Positions 9,102 through 18,382 are shown, counted from the first letter of the stretch. The stretch: 64,000 nucleotides of DNA from Rouxiella sp. WC2420 (GCF_041200025.1 NZ_CP165628.1:930001-994000); one strand, 5' to 3'. The notes: generated from the letters alone by a model not told the origin. Translations and numbers: made by a program.

Positions 9102-10142
9102 TTATGGCGCAGGAATGGTAAAGCGCTTGTGGATGGCTTCCAGTGAATTAATCACTTCTTCGTCCAGCGTCAAGTCCTGGCTGTCGATGTTAATCTTCAG
9201 CTGTTCCAGCGTGGTTGCACCCAGCAGAGTGCTGGCAACAAATGGCTGTTGGCGAACAAATGCCAGCGCCATTTGCGAAGGATCCAGATTCAGCTTTTTC
9301 GCCAATCCGACGTATTCGGCAATCGCTGCTTCCGACTGGGCTGAAGAATAACGGGTAAAGCGGCTAAACAGCGTATTACGCGCGCCTGCCGGTTTTGCGC
9401 CATTCAGATATTTGCCGCTCAGCGTACCAAATGCCAGGCTTGAGTAAGCCAACAGTTCGACCCCTTCGTGCTGGCTAATTTCCGCCAAACCAATCTCAAA
9501 GCTGCGGTTCAGCAAGCTGTAAGGGTTTTGGATGGAGACAATGCGTGGTAAATCATGTTTTTCTGCCAGCTGCAGATAACGCATCACACCCCAGGGCGTC
9601 TCGTTTGACACACCGATATAGCGGATTTTACCGGCACGCACCTGCTCGTTCAGTGCCTCGAGAGTTTCCAGCAGGGTTACCGCCGAGTTGTCTTCGCTGT
9701 AGGTGTAGCCAAGCTTGCCGAAGAAATTGGTCGGGCGCTGGGGCCAGTGTAACTGGTACAGGTCAAGGTAGTCGGTATTAAGACGTTTCAGGCTGGCATC
9801 CAGCGCCGCACGAATGTTTTTGCGATCCAGCACCTGCCCTGGGCGAATCGACGCATCATTGCCTCGTGAAGGTCCTGCTACTTTACTGGCAAGGATAATT
9901 TTTTCACGATTGCCGCGCGCCTTAATCCAACTGCCGATGTAGCTTTCAGTCAAACCCTGAGTTTCCGGACGCGGAGGGACAGGATACATTTCTGCAGTAT
10001 CAATCAGGTTGATCCCTGCCGCAACGGCGTAATCGAGTTGCTGGTGAGCTTCTGCTTCACTGTTTTGTTCACCATAGGTCATGGTGCCTAATCCCAGTAC
10101 GCTCACTTCTAAAGAACTGTGGGGTATACGGTGATATTGCAT
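9102..10142 (-). CDS. tas: Aldo/keto reductase Tas
   Basis: A 346-residue NADP(H)-linked aldo/keto reductase, the same length as E. coli Tas and matching it closely (M-Q-Y-H-R-I-P-H-S-S-L-E-V-S start). Catalytic residues are in place: Asp48 and Tyr53 in D-T-A-E-M-Y-P, the Lys in A-S-K-V-A-G-P and the His in Q-L-H-W-P-Q-R-P. In E. coli tas complements tyrosine auxotrophy under starvation; the physiological substrate is unclear. It is the last conserved gene before the inserted cluster. Confidence 0.96.
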   Translation of the reverse strand: MQYHRIPHSSLEVSVLGLGTMTYGEQNSEAEAHQQLDYAVAAGINLIDTAEMYPVPPRPETQGLTESYIGSWIKARGNREKIILASKVAGPSRGNDASIRPGQVLDRKNIRAALDASLKRLNTDYLDLYQLHWPQRPTNFFGKLGYTYSEDNSAVTLLETLEALNEQVRAGKIRYIGVSNETPWGVMRYLQLAEKHDLPRIVSIQNPYSLLNRSFEIGLAEISQHEGVELLAYSSLAFGTLSGKYLNGAKPAGARNTLFSRFTRYSSAQSEAAIAEYVGLAKKLNLDPSQMALAFVRQQPFVASTLLGATTLEQLKINIDSQDLTLDEEVINSLEAIHKRFTIPAP

Positions 10143-10676
10143 TGCCTGTCTTCCTTAGTGTCTGAGAATGTCTGGCTGGCGCTTGAATGTGTGGTCGTTG
10201 AACCGTGCTGCATGAGCAGGCATCGCCCTCTTATAGCCAAACAAGCGCGTATCTAAGCAGCCACGCATTATTGACTATATACAAGGGATGCCGGAGGGGG
10301 AAGAGCAAAGGAGTAAAGCGCCAGTTTTGCTACCTTGAGGTATGTGTGGGCAGGAGTAAATACTTTTCGTTTTTAAGCGAATTTTATCAGAGTTTATTCA
10401 TTAGTAAGTTATATTTTATTTAAAATAAATTGATTTATTAAATACATATTAATATTTGTTTTAATTATTAAAATCATGAGAGTTTGTTTTGCAGTAGTAA
10501 TTTGAAGTGGATCTCTATTTTGTAAAATAGTGGTGAAATATCAAGTTCGCGCTGTTTTTTTGCTTAATAAATTACTATTCTCATCGCTCTGGCTAACCAG
10601 TGCGATAGTTGTTTTTACTAAAAGTTATTATAAAGCTTAAGCCATTTATCCTCAAGGAAGAGGGAGGTGCTCATTC
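10143..10676. other. AT-rich intergenic region upstream of the inserted cluster
   Basis: This 534-base stretch has no supported gene. Its base composition changes from ordinary near tas to strongly AT-rich from about 10375 onward, with long A/T runs. It probably holds the cluster promoter and could bind a xenogeneic silencer such as H-NS. No convincing -35/-10 pair, tRNA, direct repeat or integrase remnant could be picked out by eye. Confidence 0.5.
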
Positions 10677-11402
10677 ATGTCCAAGCCTGTCAAAAAGATT
10701 AGTATTCTTGCTGGCAATTCAAGAGTCAGTATAAATGATAATAATAACATTGATATTGAATGCCAAGTGGCAGCTTTTGAGGCTGCCCTCAAATTTGCTC
10801 ATAAGATTAGAGAAGATCAGGGGTATCTTCCAAAAATATCAGTAGCTTTCGATCATATAGGTATTTTTCGCCTTCAGTTTTTGACTGAAGGACTGACTAA
10901 TTCTCAAAAACGGCATCCTCGAATAAATAATTTACATCCAACCATAAGAAAGGTATACGAACCTGTTTCAGAAAAGTACCAAATACCGCTGGATAAAATA
11001 ATCGCCATTCATGAGGATTCTGCCAGGCAGCATTTAATGCATATAATTTCTACTAAAGATATTTCGCAAGATATTTATCAAAGGCTTGTAACTAAAGTCT
11101 ATAGTAATGAAATGGTGAAAGATGAATCAATTGTGGCTCAGGCACAAAGCCTGAAATTGACTTGCGGAGCTATAACAAAAGAATATTTTGATAGAGCTGC
11201 AGGAGGAAAGAAGGATGCTCATGCATTTTTAGACGTGTTCTTTGAAGAAAGCCCCTGGTCAAAAAGCTTGATATTTGCACGCGGCATACAGTTAAGTCAT
11301 TTGCTAGGTCTCAATACTGCAATTAGGTTAAATCTTGTCAGCGAAGCCGGTGAGATTAGTCGAGGAGAGATCATCTTTCCTCCAAAATTCATCAGTTCTT
11401 AA
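10677..11402 (+). CDS. Unrecognised 241-residue protein, first gene of inserted cluster
   Basis: I do not recognise this family. It is a soluble-looking alpha/beta protein without signal peptide or membrane segment. Visible blocks include an N-terminal strand K-K-I-S-I-L-A-G-N-S-R, F-D-H-I-G-I-F-R-L-Q-F near residue 58, a charged H-E-D-S-A-R-Q-H-L near 112, and L-T-C-G-A-I-T-K-E-Y-F-D-R-A-A near 161. There are only two cysteines (29 and 163). No PP-loop, rhodanese or radical-SAM motif is present. An AGGGAGGTG ribosome-binding site supports the ATG. The cysteine desulfurase starts 29 bp downstream, so this protein may be the sulfur acceptor or the biosynthetic enzyme; that is inference. The gene is AT-rich compared with its chromosomal neighbours. 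Confidence 0.85.
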   Translation: MSKPVKKISILAGNSRVSINDNNNIDIECQVAAFEAALKFAHKIREDQGYLPKISVAFDHIGIFRLQFLTEGLTNSQKRHPRINNLHPTIRKVYEPVSEKYQIPLDKIIAIHEDSARQHLMHIISTKDISQDIYQRLVTKVYSNEMVKDESIVAQAQSLKLTCGAITKEYFDRAAGGKKDAHAFLDVFFEESPWSKSLIFARGIQLSHLLGLNTAIRLNLVSEAGEISRGEIIFPPKFISS

Positions 11403-11430
11403 AATAAGAAATTTTATAAAGGAAAAAAAA

Positions 11431-12612
11431 TTGAGCAGCTGCAAGGGACCTATATATTTAGACAATATTGCAACTACCAGGATAGATCCGCAAGTGCTTG
11501 ATGCCATAATTCCTTATTTAACAATTAATTATGGAAATCCTTCAAGTGAAAGCCATTCCTTGGGATGGGATGCTTCCAGTGCTGTCGAACAGGCACGGGC
11601 CGAGATTTCTAAAGCGATAAATGCTCATCATTCACATCAAATTGTGTTCACCTCAGGGGCTACTGAATCAGTAAATCTGGCAATTTGTGGTATGCAAAAA
11701 AAAGCTTCTGGCCGTCATATTATTACCTCGACAATTGAACATAAATCGGTGCTGGAAAGTTGTGCGAGACTTGAAAGCCAAGGTATTGAAGTCACTTACT
11801 TAGCTCCGCAAAGGGATGGGGTAGTATCACCTTCGGCAGTCTACGATGCAGTAAGAGATGATACCTACCTTGTGTCGATAATGGCTGCTAACAATGAAAT
11901 AGGTTCCATTCAAAAAATTGAAGAAATAGGGAAAATTTGTCTCGATAAAAATGTCGTATTTCACACGGATGCCACGCAAGCGGTAGGTAAAATATACTTT
12001 GACGTTCAGGCAATGAATATTGATATGGCTTCGTTTTGCGCGCACAAGATTTACAGCCCCAAGGGTTCTGGAGCGCTGTATATAAATAATTCATTAAAAA
12101 AAATAATATTGGAACCTTTGATCTTAGGCGGAGGGCAAGAAAATGGCTTGCGTTCTGGGACTTTGAATGTTCCTGGAATTGTCGGTTTTGGGCATGCAGT
12201 AAGAATCGCAATGGAAACTCTTCAACAAGAGTCGATTAGACTAAAAGGATTAAAAAGTATTTTTCTTGAAAATATTAATGTTGATCACGATGGGTTTTGC
12301 ATCAATGGTCATCACCAGGAATGCCTGCCTGGTCTATTAAATATTTCTTTTTTGGGTATTGATGCCGACTCTTTATTATTAGAGATCCCTGAAATAGCTT
12401 TATCAGCGGGATCAGCATGTAATTCGGCTGGGAGACAACCTTCCCATGTTCTTAAGGCGATTGGCCTAAGCGATGCCAACTCACGGTCAAGTGTGCGTTT
12501 GGGGTTCGGAAGGTTTAATAACGAAAAAGAAGTAAAATACGTTTGCCTGAGAATTAATGAGGTTCTAAAAAAACTTCGCAATATGGTGCCCACGCCCTTC
12601 ATCACTAAATAA
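11431..12612 (+). CDS. Cysteine desulfurase, IscS/NifS type
   Basis: A 393-residue PLP enzyme that takes sulfur from cysteine to form an enzyme persulfide. It aligns throughout with IscS: start P-I-Y-L-D-N-I-A-T-T, His104 in E-H-K, Asp180 and Gln183 in H-T-D-A-T-Q, the PLP lysine Lys206 in A-H-K-I-Y-S-P-K-G, and the active-loop Cys330 in S-A-G-S-A-C-N-S-A. TTG is the likely start: AAAGGA lies 7 bases upstream and the residue numbers then match IscS, whereas an upstream ATG would overlap the preceding gene by 68 bases. No iscR, iscU or fdx is nearby, so it is not the housekeeping isc operon. A dedicated sulfur donor for the cluster is the best inference. Confidence 0.9.
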   Translation: MSSCKGPIYLDNIATTRIDPQVLDAIIPYLTINYGNPSSESHSLGWDASSAVEQARAEISKAINAHHSHQIVFTSGATESVNLAICGMQKKASGRHIITSTIEHKSVLESCARLESQGIEVTYLAPQRDGVVSPSAVYDAVRDDTYLVSIMAANNEIGSIQKIEEIGKICLDKNVVFHTDATQAVGKIYFDVQAMNIDMASFCAHKIYSPKGSGALYINNSLKKIILEPLILGGGQENGLRSGTLNVPGIVGFGHAVRIAMETLQQESIRLKGLKSIFLENINVDHDGFCINGHHQECLPGLLNISFLGIDADSLLLEIPEIALSAGSACNSAGRQPSHVLKAIGLSDANSRSSVRLGFGRFNNEKEVKYVCLRINEVLKKLRNMVPTPFITK

Positions 12613-12632
12613 TTATTTAAATGGAGTTTAAA

Positions 12633-13796
12633 ATGCGAACGACCTCAGCGCTGTTTTTATTATTTGGAACCTTATTTATGGCCGCGGGTTATGGCGCTAC
12701 CTTTCTGATATCAAGCTACTTTAGTATGCAGGGAGGGAGTGACATAGACACCGGCATAGCGATGAGTTTTGCATTGATAGGCACATTGATCGGGGTACCT
12801 TTAGTCGGGTGGTTTGCCGGATTGGTTGAAGCCGCGTGGCTTGCTGCAATAGCCGCTTTGACCTTAGCGGCAGGGTTTCTGATGCTTGGCTCGTCGAGTG
12901 ATAATTGCGGACACATAATCAATTTTGCCGCGTTGCTTATTGGCCTGGGATGGGGAATGTTTTATATCAGCGGGCCAATGGCATTATCAGAACGTATCAA
13001 TGATTTAAATCGAGGCAGTTGGTTTACTCGTTTTAGTGCCTTCCAAATGGCAGGCATTTGTGGCGGCCCGATATTACTTACCGCAATCGTTGAACAGTCA
13101 GAAGTGAGTCTGCATTCTGCATTTAATTATGTTGGGCTTGCCGGTGTGCTGGCATCTTTTTTATTGATCGTGTTTGGTGTTAAAGAAAGGCGGAGTATCC
13201 ATGAGTCAGCTACCAGATCATGGGTCAAAAAATTGCCCCAAATTGGCTTAAGTAGCGCAATCAGGCCCATCATTATGGTGGGCTTAGGCGGTTGCGTATT
13301 TTCTGCGATAATGACTTTTCAAAGTTCACTGGTTGATGGTACAGATTCACGGGCAAGCACTTTCTTTGCCGTCCACGCCGTAACAGTGGTTATTTCCAGA
13401 CTCTTATTTGCTCGCTATCTTTCTGTATTACCGCGTTTAAAAATGGTTAGTTCATTAATGCTGTGTTTAATACTCGGCGTTCTGTGCATGCTGGGGCTCA
13501 ATATTCATCCTTCATTCCAGATAATGTCTGCCGTGTTGACCGGTTTGGGATACGGACTGGTTTATCCAGTCATCCAAACCTGGGCTATCAATGAATCTGA
13601 TTTAGAAAATAGGCATGCAGCACTGACCTGGTTTGTTGTTTCTTATTTTGTTGGAATCTTCGGTTTTCCGGTATTTGGAGGCTGGGTATTGGTAGAAGCT
13701 GGAAAAGTGTGTTTTATAAGCCTTGTGGCGGTGATAGCCAGCCTTGAACTTGCTGTCGCTACCGTGCCCGCCATTCGCAGAACACATCCATTGTAA
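12633..13796 (+). CDS. MFS transporter, third gene of inserted cluster
   Basis: About 387 residues with roughly 12 hydrophobic segments, little else but short loops, and a central cytoplasmic loop near residue 185: a typical major facilitator. An in-frame ATG 12 bases earlier has no ribosome-binding site, whereas the second ATG follows TGGAG at good spacing and was chosen. It begins 20 bp after the desulfurase, so it is probably in the same operon. It is less AT-rich than the two genes before it. Export of a product of the cluster, or self-resistance, is inferred from context; substrate cannot be read from the sequence. Confidence 0.85.
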   Translation: MRTTSALFLLFGTLFMAAGYGATFLISSYFSMQGGSDIDTGIAMSFALIGTLIGVPLVGWFAGLVEAAWLAAIAALTLAAGFLMLGSSSDNCGHIINFAALLIGLGWGMFYISGPMALSERINDLNRGSWFTRFSAFQMAGICGGPILLTAIVEQSEVSLHSAFNYVGLAGVLASFLLIVFGVKERRSIHESATRSWVKKLPQIGLSSAIRPIIMVGLGGCVFSAIMTFQSSLVDGTDSRASTFFAVHAVTVVISRLLFARYLSVLPRLKMVSSLMLCLILGVLCMLGLNIHPSFQIMSAVLTGLGYGLVYPVIQTWAINESDLENRHAALTWFVVSYFVGIFGFPVFGGWVLVEAGKVCFISLVAVIASLELAVATVPAIRRTHPL

Positions 13797-13883
13797 ACAC
13801 AAGTGCCGGCATAACTTCACGCCGGTGCTTAAATTTAACGGATGTTAAAGCTGCTGAATTCAATGGGTAAGACACTCGCCAAA

Positions 13884-14102
13884 TCAGCGTTCCATAATTT
13901 CGGTAACTTGATCGTTATTGATTTGGCGATGATTGCCTTGTTGGTCTTCATAGCTCAGTAAGCCGGTACTTTTATCAAGCTCTGGCTTGCCGTTGGTTAA
14001 AATCATATCGCCATCTTTAGTTGCCATCACATAGTCGCTCGAGCAACCTGCGAGGATAAATGCCAAAGCTATCGTACTGACGATCTTCACTGCATTTTTC
14101 AT
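13884..14102 (-). CDS. ygdR: YgdR, DUF903 lipoprotein
   Basis: A 72-residue lipoprotein precursor. The signal peptide ends in the lipobox L-A-G-C, followed by [15 protein letters not shown], near-identical to E. coli YgdR. The fold is a small beta barrel of unknown function. The frame runs 17 codons further upstream, but the signal peptide and the family start fix the ATG. In E. coli ygdR adjoins tas and ygdQ; here the three-gene cluster separates it from tas, and ygdQ is missing between it and mutH. Confidence 0.93.
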   Translation of the reverse strand: MKNAVKIVSTIALAFILAGCSSDYVMATKDGDMILTNGKPELDKSTGLLSYEDQQGNHRQINNDQVTEIMER

Positions 14103-14213
14103 TATGTATCCCCTGGAATGGGTCATCACAGACCACTCATTTAAGATTAGCAAAAAAAGAGCATAATGCAGCGCCGAGCTTAGCTGTGGCGTGTTATTTG
14201 GTAATAAAAAGGT

Positions 14214-14900
14214 TTATAACCAAAAATGACGAGCCAGCAATTCGCGAGTAAAACGCTTCTTTAAATAAAAGCCACGCGGCAAGGTCATGATTGGCTGGCC
14301 CATTTCCCCGATAGCCTCGGTTCTGGCCTTATTATTGGCTGCTTTAGGGCGTAGTTGCAGGAACTCGCCGTGACGAGCTGTAATACTCTCAACTTTTCCC
14401 AAAACGATAAGATCCATTAATTCTTCCCAATCCTGCCGTAGCTGCTCGTCCTCTTCTACTGATGGACTCCAAAGCAGCGGGCTGCCGATTCTGCGCACCG
14501 CCAACGGGATTTGTCGCTCGCCTTCCACAGGTATCCACAGTACTCGTGCCAGCTTGTGTCTGACGTGACTGCTTTCCCAGGTCACACCGCTATTGCCAGT
14601 TAACGGCGCCACGCAGACAAAGGTTGTCTCTAAAGGGTTGCCTGAGGCATCTATCGGAATAGTTTTGAGTTCAATGCCTATCTCCGGAAAATCTTGCTCT
14701 GGCTTGCTGCCTGCACTAGCGCCTAGATAAACTTCAAGCAACATGCCGACCCAACCTTTTTCCCTTTTCAGGTCAGGAGGGATCGCCATATTAGCCCGCT
14801 CAGCAAGCTCCCCTAAGCTATAACCTGCCAAAGACTGAGCACGGTGAAACAGGGCATGTTCATCTTGAGGTGGCTTAAGAGCGGGCAGAGGGATCGACAT
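14214..14900 (-). CDS. mutH: DNA mismatch repair endonuclease MutH
   Basis: 228 residues, as in E. coli. MutH nicks the unmethylated strand at hemimethylated GATC when activated by MutS-MutL. The catalytic D-X6-E-X-K triad is exactly placed: Asp70, Glu77 and Lys79 in [10 protein letters not shown]. Its presence implies Dam-directed mismatch repair in this organism. It is transcribed away from the DnaA-box region and divergently from rppH. Confidence 0.97.
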   Translation of the reverse strand: MSIPLPALKPPQDEHALFHRAQSLAGYSLGELAERANMAIPPDLKREKGWVGMLLEVYLGASAGSKPEQDFPEIGIELKTIPIDASGNPLETTFVCVAPLTGNSGVTWESSHVRHKLARVLWIPVEGERQIPLAVRRIGSPLLWSPSVEEDEQLRQDWEELMDLIVLGKVESITARHGEFLQLRPKAANNKARTEAIGEMGQPIMTLPRGFYLKKRFTRELLARHFWL

Positions 14901-15096
14901 AAAAAAGTCTCATTTTCATTGGTCAAAAAACAAACAATCGTTCGCGTCGACAGAAAATTAAATCTCGACGCTGTGATTAACCCGAATAATAGCATGATTT
15001 GTCGCAGGTTTTTTTATCCTTCATTCCCAATGATTAAGCTAATTTTTAGAGTTGACCACCCGTTGAAGGGCATAATGAACAGGATCTTCCACCTAG

Positions 15097-15421
15097 TTAT
15101 CCACAGATTTGTGGGATAACCCACAATATTTGATAGCACTGTTTCCATTTACAGGCTTGACTAGGGGGTTTTTATGAGGTTTTGTCCCATATATAACCTG
15201 TATTGGGGATTTATCTGTGGATAAAATCAACATTGTGCGATCTTTCGCCACTTTAGGATCTCTGCTGGTTTCGCCTGAGGATAACACCTGTATTAAAGCG
15301 GTGGATATCTTATTATTTATATGTTTTATATGAATTTTATTTTATATTTTTGCGAGGTGCCACGCAGGTTGGAATTAGTTTTACCCCTCTTACTCTTATG
15401 TTCTTCACACACCTATCCACA
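15097..15421. promoter_or_regulatory. DnaA-box cluster at the DARS2 position (mutH-rppH intergenic)
   Basis: The 696-base gap between mutH and rppH has no gene. It holds a consensus DnaA box TTATCCACA at 15097-15105, a facing TGTGGG-ATAA-CCCACA palindrome at 15110-15125, a second perfect box on the other strand (TGTGGATAA, 15216-15224) and a one-mismatch box CTATCCACA at 15413-15421. In E. coli this same interval is DARS2, which exchanges ADP for ATP on DnaA and promotes replication initiation with IHF and Fis. Homology rests on location plus boxes. I could not place IHF or Fis sites with confidence. Confidence 0.75.
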
Positions 15422-15596
15422 GAAAAAGTGAATAAAATTGGCGTAAAACGCGAGAGGCTGTTTATAACTTCGATAATTTGACAAAGTTATCCCTGATTTC
15501 CCCATTTGAACTGAGTGATAACCAGTGGTTTACCGCCTAGTAGTAGTATGAAACAATCAGTGTATCTATGCATTTTAAGCTTATCGAGGTAGTCCG

Positions 15597-16124
15597 GTGA
15601 TCGATGATGATGGCTACCGCCCGAATGTTGGTATCGTAATCTGTGACAAACAGGGGCAAGTGTTATGGGCCCGTCGATATGGACAGCACTCATGGCAGTT
15701 TCCGCAGGGGGGCATCAACCCCGGAGAAACGGCCGAGCAAGCCATGTATCGTGAACTGTTTGAAGAAGTGGGATTGAGTAGAAAAGACGTTCGAATTCTG
15801 GCTTCGACTCGCAACTGGTTACGCTATAAATTGCCAAAACGTTTGGTGCGTTGGGACACAAAGCCGGTCTGTATCGGCCAAAAGCAAAAATGGTTCCTTC
15901 TACAACTCATGTGTAATGATGCAGACATCAATATGCAGCGCAGCAGCACGCCCGAGTTTGATGGGTGGCGTTGGGTGAGTTTCTGGTATCCGGTTCGTCA
16001 GGTAGTGTCATTCAAACGTGACGTGTATCGCCGGGTGATGAAGGAATTTTCCACCACTGTGATGCCAATGCAGGAAGTGCCGGTTAGCCGAACACCTCCT
16101 GCTTATCGTCGTAAAAGAGGCTAA
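15597..16124 (+). CDS. rppH: RNA pyrophosphohydrolase RppH
   Basis: 175 residues, near-identical to E. coli RppH over the first 155. It removes pyrophosphate from the 5' triphosphate of mRNAs so RNase E can start decay. The Nudix box spans residues 38-60 (G-G-I-N-P-G-E-T ... R-E-L-F-E-E-V-G). The start is GTG, as in E. coli, giving [12 protein letters not shown]. ptsP begins 11 bp after the stop, so the two are cotranscribed. Confidence 0.97.
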   Translation: MIDDDGYRPNVGIVICDKQGQVLWARRYGQHSWQFPQGGINPGETAEQAMYRELFEEVGLSRKDVRILASTRNWLRYKLPKRLVRWDTKPVCIGQKQKWFLLQLMCNDADINMQRSSTPEFDGWRWVSFWYPVRQVVSFKRDVYRRVMKEFSTTVMPMQEVPVSRTPPAYRRKRG

Positions 16125-16135
16125 GTCACGAAGAA

Positions 16136-18382
16136 ATGCTCACGCGGTTGCGAGAAATAGTTGAAAAGGTAGCGATGGCGTCCAGCCTGAATGATGCGCT
16201 GGATGTGCTGGTTAATGAAACCTGCATGGCGATGGATACAGAAGTGTGTTCGATCTATCTCGCTGATAACGATCGTCGTTGTTACTACCTAATGGCTACG
16301 CGAGGTTTGAAAAAGCCTCGCGGGCGAACTATCGCGCTCGCATTTGACGAGGGCATTGTCGGGTTGGTAGGCCGTCTTGCAGAGCCTATCAATCTGGCAG
16401 ATGCTCAGAGCCATCCAAGCTTCAAATATATTCCGCAGGTTAAAGAAGATCTGTTCCGCTCGTTTCTGGGCGTGCCGATTATTCACCGCCGTCAGTTGCT
16501 GGGCGTTTTGGTTATTCAACAGCGCGAGCACCGTCAGTTTGACGAAAGCGAAGAGTCTTTCATGGTCACGCTGGCAACCCAGATGGCGGCGATTCTTTCG
16601 CAGGCTCAACTCAACGTCTTATACGGGCGTTTTCGTCAAACACGAGTCAAAGCACTACCTGCGTCACCCGGTGTAGCTATCGGCATCGGCTGGCAGGATA
16701 GCAATCAGCCTTCGCTCGATCACGTTTATATGGCTTCGACGCTCGACCCCATCCGCGAGCGGGAACGCCTGACGCGCGCTTTGGAAGAGGCGGGTGCCGA
16801 ATTTCGTCGTTTTAGCAAACGCTTTACCGCCAGCGCACAGAAAGAAAGTGCAGCCATTTTCGATCTCTATTCTCACCTGCTTAACGATGCCAGACTCAAG
16901 CGCGAGCTTTTTGATGAAATTGATCAGGGCGCGGTGGCTGAATGGGCTGTTAAAAAGGTTGTAGAGAAATTCGCAGCACAGTTTGCCAGCCTGCAAGATA
17001 CCTATCTGCGTGAACGAGGCAGCGATTTGCGTGCTTTGGGGCAACGCCTTGTTTTCCATCTTGACGATAGCATTCAGGGTGATACCCAGTGGCCAGAGAA
17101 TTTTATTCTGGTCGCAGATGAATTAACGGCCACGCTACTCGCAGAAGTTCCTCAGGAACGCCTTAAAGGTGTGGTGGTGCGTGACGGTGCAGCCAACTCT
17201 CATGCGGCAATTCTGGTACGCGCCATGGGCGTCCCGACAGTTATGGGGGCTGATATTCAGCCTTCGCTCCTCAACCAAAGGCAGCTGATTGTTGATGGTT
17301 ATCGCGGCGAGCTGCTGATCGATCCTGAGCCGGTGTTGGTCAATGAGTACCGCCGCTTAATCAGTGAAGAAATGGAACTGAGTGAGCGCGCCGAGAGCGA
17401 TGTCGAACAACCGGCCAAAATGCAAAGCGGCGAGCGAGTTCAAGTGATGCTGAATGCTGGCCTAAGCGCTGACCATGAGAAATTATTTGGCGGCCGTGTC
17501 GATGGTATTGGCCTGTATCGCACGGAAATTCCTTTTATGCTGCAAAGCGGGTTTCCTTCTGAAGAGGAGCAGGTCGCGCAGTATCAGGGGATGCTTCAAC
17601 TATTCCCGGCCAAACCAGTAACTTTGCGTACGCTGGACATTGGATCCGACAAGCAGCTCCCTTACATGCCGATTAGTGAGGAGAATCCTTGCCTCGGATG
17701 GCGCGGGATCCGCATTACCCTCGACCAGCCGGAAATTTTCCTCATTCAGGTCAGAGCCATGCTGCGTGCTAATGCGGCGACGGGAAATCTGGGTATTTTG
17801 TTACCGATGATCACCAGTCTCGAAGAGATCGATGAAGCTCGCAGGCTGATTGATCGCGCCGGACGTGAGGTCGAGGAGGCGCTGGGTTACGCGCAGCCAA
17901 AACCGCGTATTGGCGTGATGATTGAAGTTCCTTCGATGATTTTCATGCTGCCATCTCTTGCCGGGCGTGTGGATTTCATCTCTGTCGGTACTAATGACCT
18001 GACGCAATATTTGCTGGCCGTAGACCGCAACAATACCCGCGTCGCCGGGCTTTATGACAGCCTTCACCCAGCTATGCTGAGGGTACTGAACCAGATAGCA
18101 CGCGACGGGGCGACCGCCGGTGTTGATGTTAGCCTGTGTGGCGAAATGGCTGGCGATCCTATGGGGGCACTACTGTTGGTGGGCATGGGTTATCGCAATC
18201 TGAGCATGAACGGCCGCAGCGTTGCCAGAGTCAAATATCTCCTGCGACAGATTGATCTTGCCGATGCCCAGGAACTGGTAGCTCGCACATTACAGGCGCA
18301 GTTTACCAGCGAGGTGCGACACATGACTTCAGCATTTATGGAGCGCCGTGGCCTCGGCGGACTTATTCGCGGCGGTAAATAA
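16136..18382 (+). CDS. ptsP: Phosphoenolpyruvate-protein phosphotransferase PtsP (EI-Ntr)
   Basis: 748 residues, the E. coli length. An N-terminal GAF domain (about residues 5-155) is followed by an enzyme I module with phosphohistidine His356 in G-A-A-N-S-H-A-A-I, and a C-terminal PEP-binding barrel with D-F-I-S-V-G-T-N-D-L-T-Q-Y and L-C-G-E-M-A-G-D. It starts the nitrogen PTS by phosphorylating NPr with PEP, and the GAF domain senses glutamine in related enzymes. A strong hairpin terminator closes the rppH-ptsP unit. Confidence 0.97.
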   Translation: MLTRLREIVEKVAMASSLNDALDVLVNETCMAMDTEVCSIYLADNDRRCYYLMATRGLKKPRGRTIALAFDEGIVGLVGRLAEPINLADAQSHPSFKYIPQVKEDLFRSFLGVPIIHRRQLLGVLVIQQREHRQFDESEESFMVTLATQMAAILSQAQLNVLYGRFRQTRVKALPASPGVAIGIGWQDSNQPSLDHVYMASTLDPIRERERLTRALEEAGAEFRRFSKRFTASAQKESAAIFDLYSHLLNDARLKRELFDEIDQGAVAEWAVKKVVEKFAAQFASLQDTYLRERGSDLRALGQRLVFHLDDSIQGDTQWPENFILVADELTATLLAEVPQERLKGVVVRDGAANSHAAILVRAMGVPTVMGADIQPSLLNQRQLIVDGYRGELLIDPEPVLVNEYRRLISEEMELSERAESDVEQPAKMQSGERVQVMLNAGLSADHEKLFGGRVDGIGLYRTEIPFMLQSGFPSEEEQVAQYQGMLQLFPAKPVTLRTLDIGSDKQLPYMPISEENPCLGWRGIRITLDQPEIFLIQVRAMLRANAATGNLGILLPMITSLEEIDEARRLIDRAGREVEEALGYAQPKPRIGVMIEVPSMIFMLPSLAGRVDFISVGTNDLTQYLLAVDRNNTRVAGLYDSLHPAMLRVLNQIARDGATAGVDVSLCGEMAGDPMGALLLVGMGYRNLSMNGRSVARVKYLLRQIDLADAQELVARTLQAQFTSEVRHMTSAFMERRGLGGLIRGGK

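Noticed and set aside
10205-10423. 72-codon frame in the AT-rich gap
   Set aside because: No ribosome-binding site, no recognisable protein features, and it ends in low-complexity AT sequence.
10677-11402. PP-loop sulfurtransferase idea for the unknown protein
   Set aside because: The S-G-G-X-D-S ATP-binding motif is absent.
11335-11430. Upstream ATG for the cysteine desulfurase
   Set aside because: It overlaps the previous gene by 68 bases and adds 32 residues absent from IscS; the TTG has a ribosome-binding site and family-consistent numbering.
14844-15119. 91-codon plus-strand frame
   Set aside because: Runs antisense through the start of mutH into the DnaA-box region; no protein-like features.
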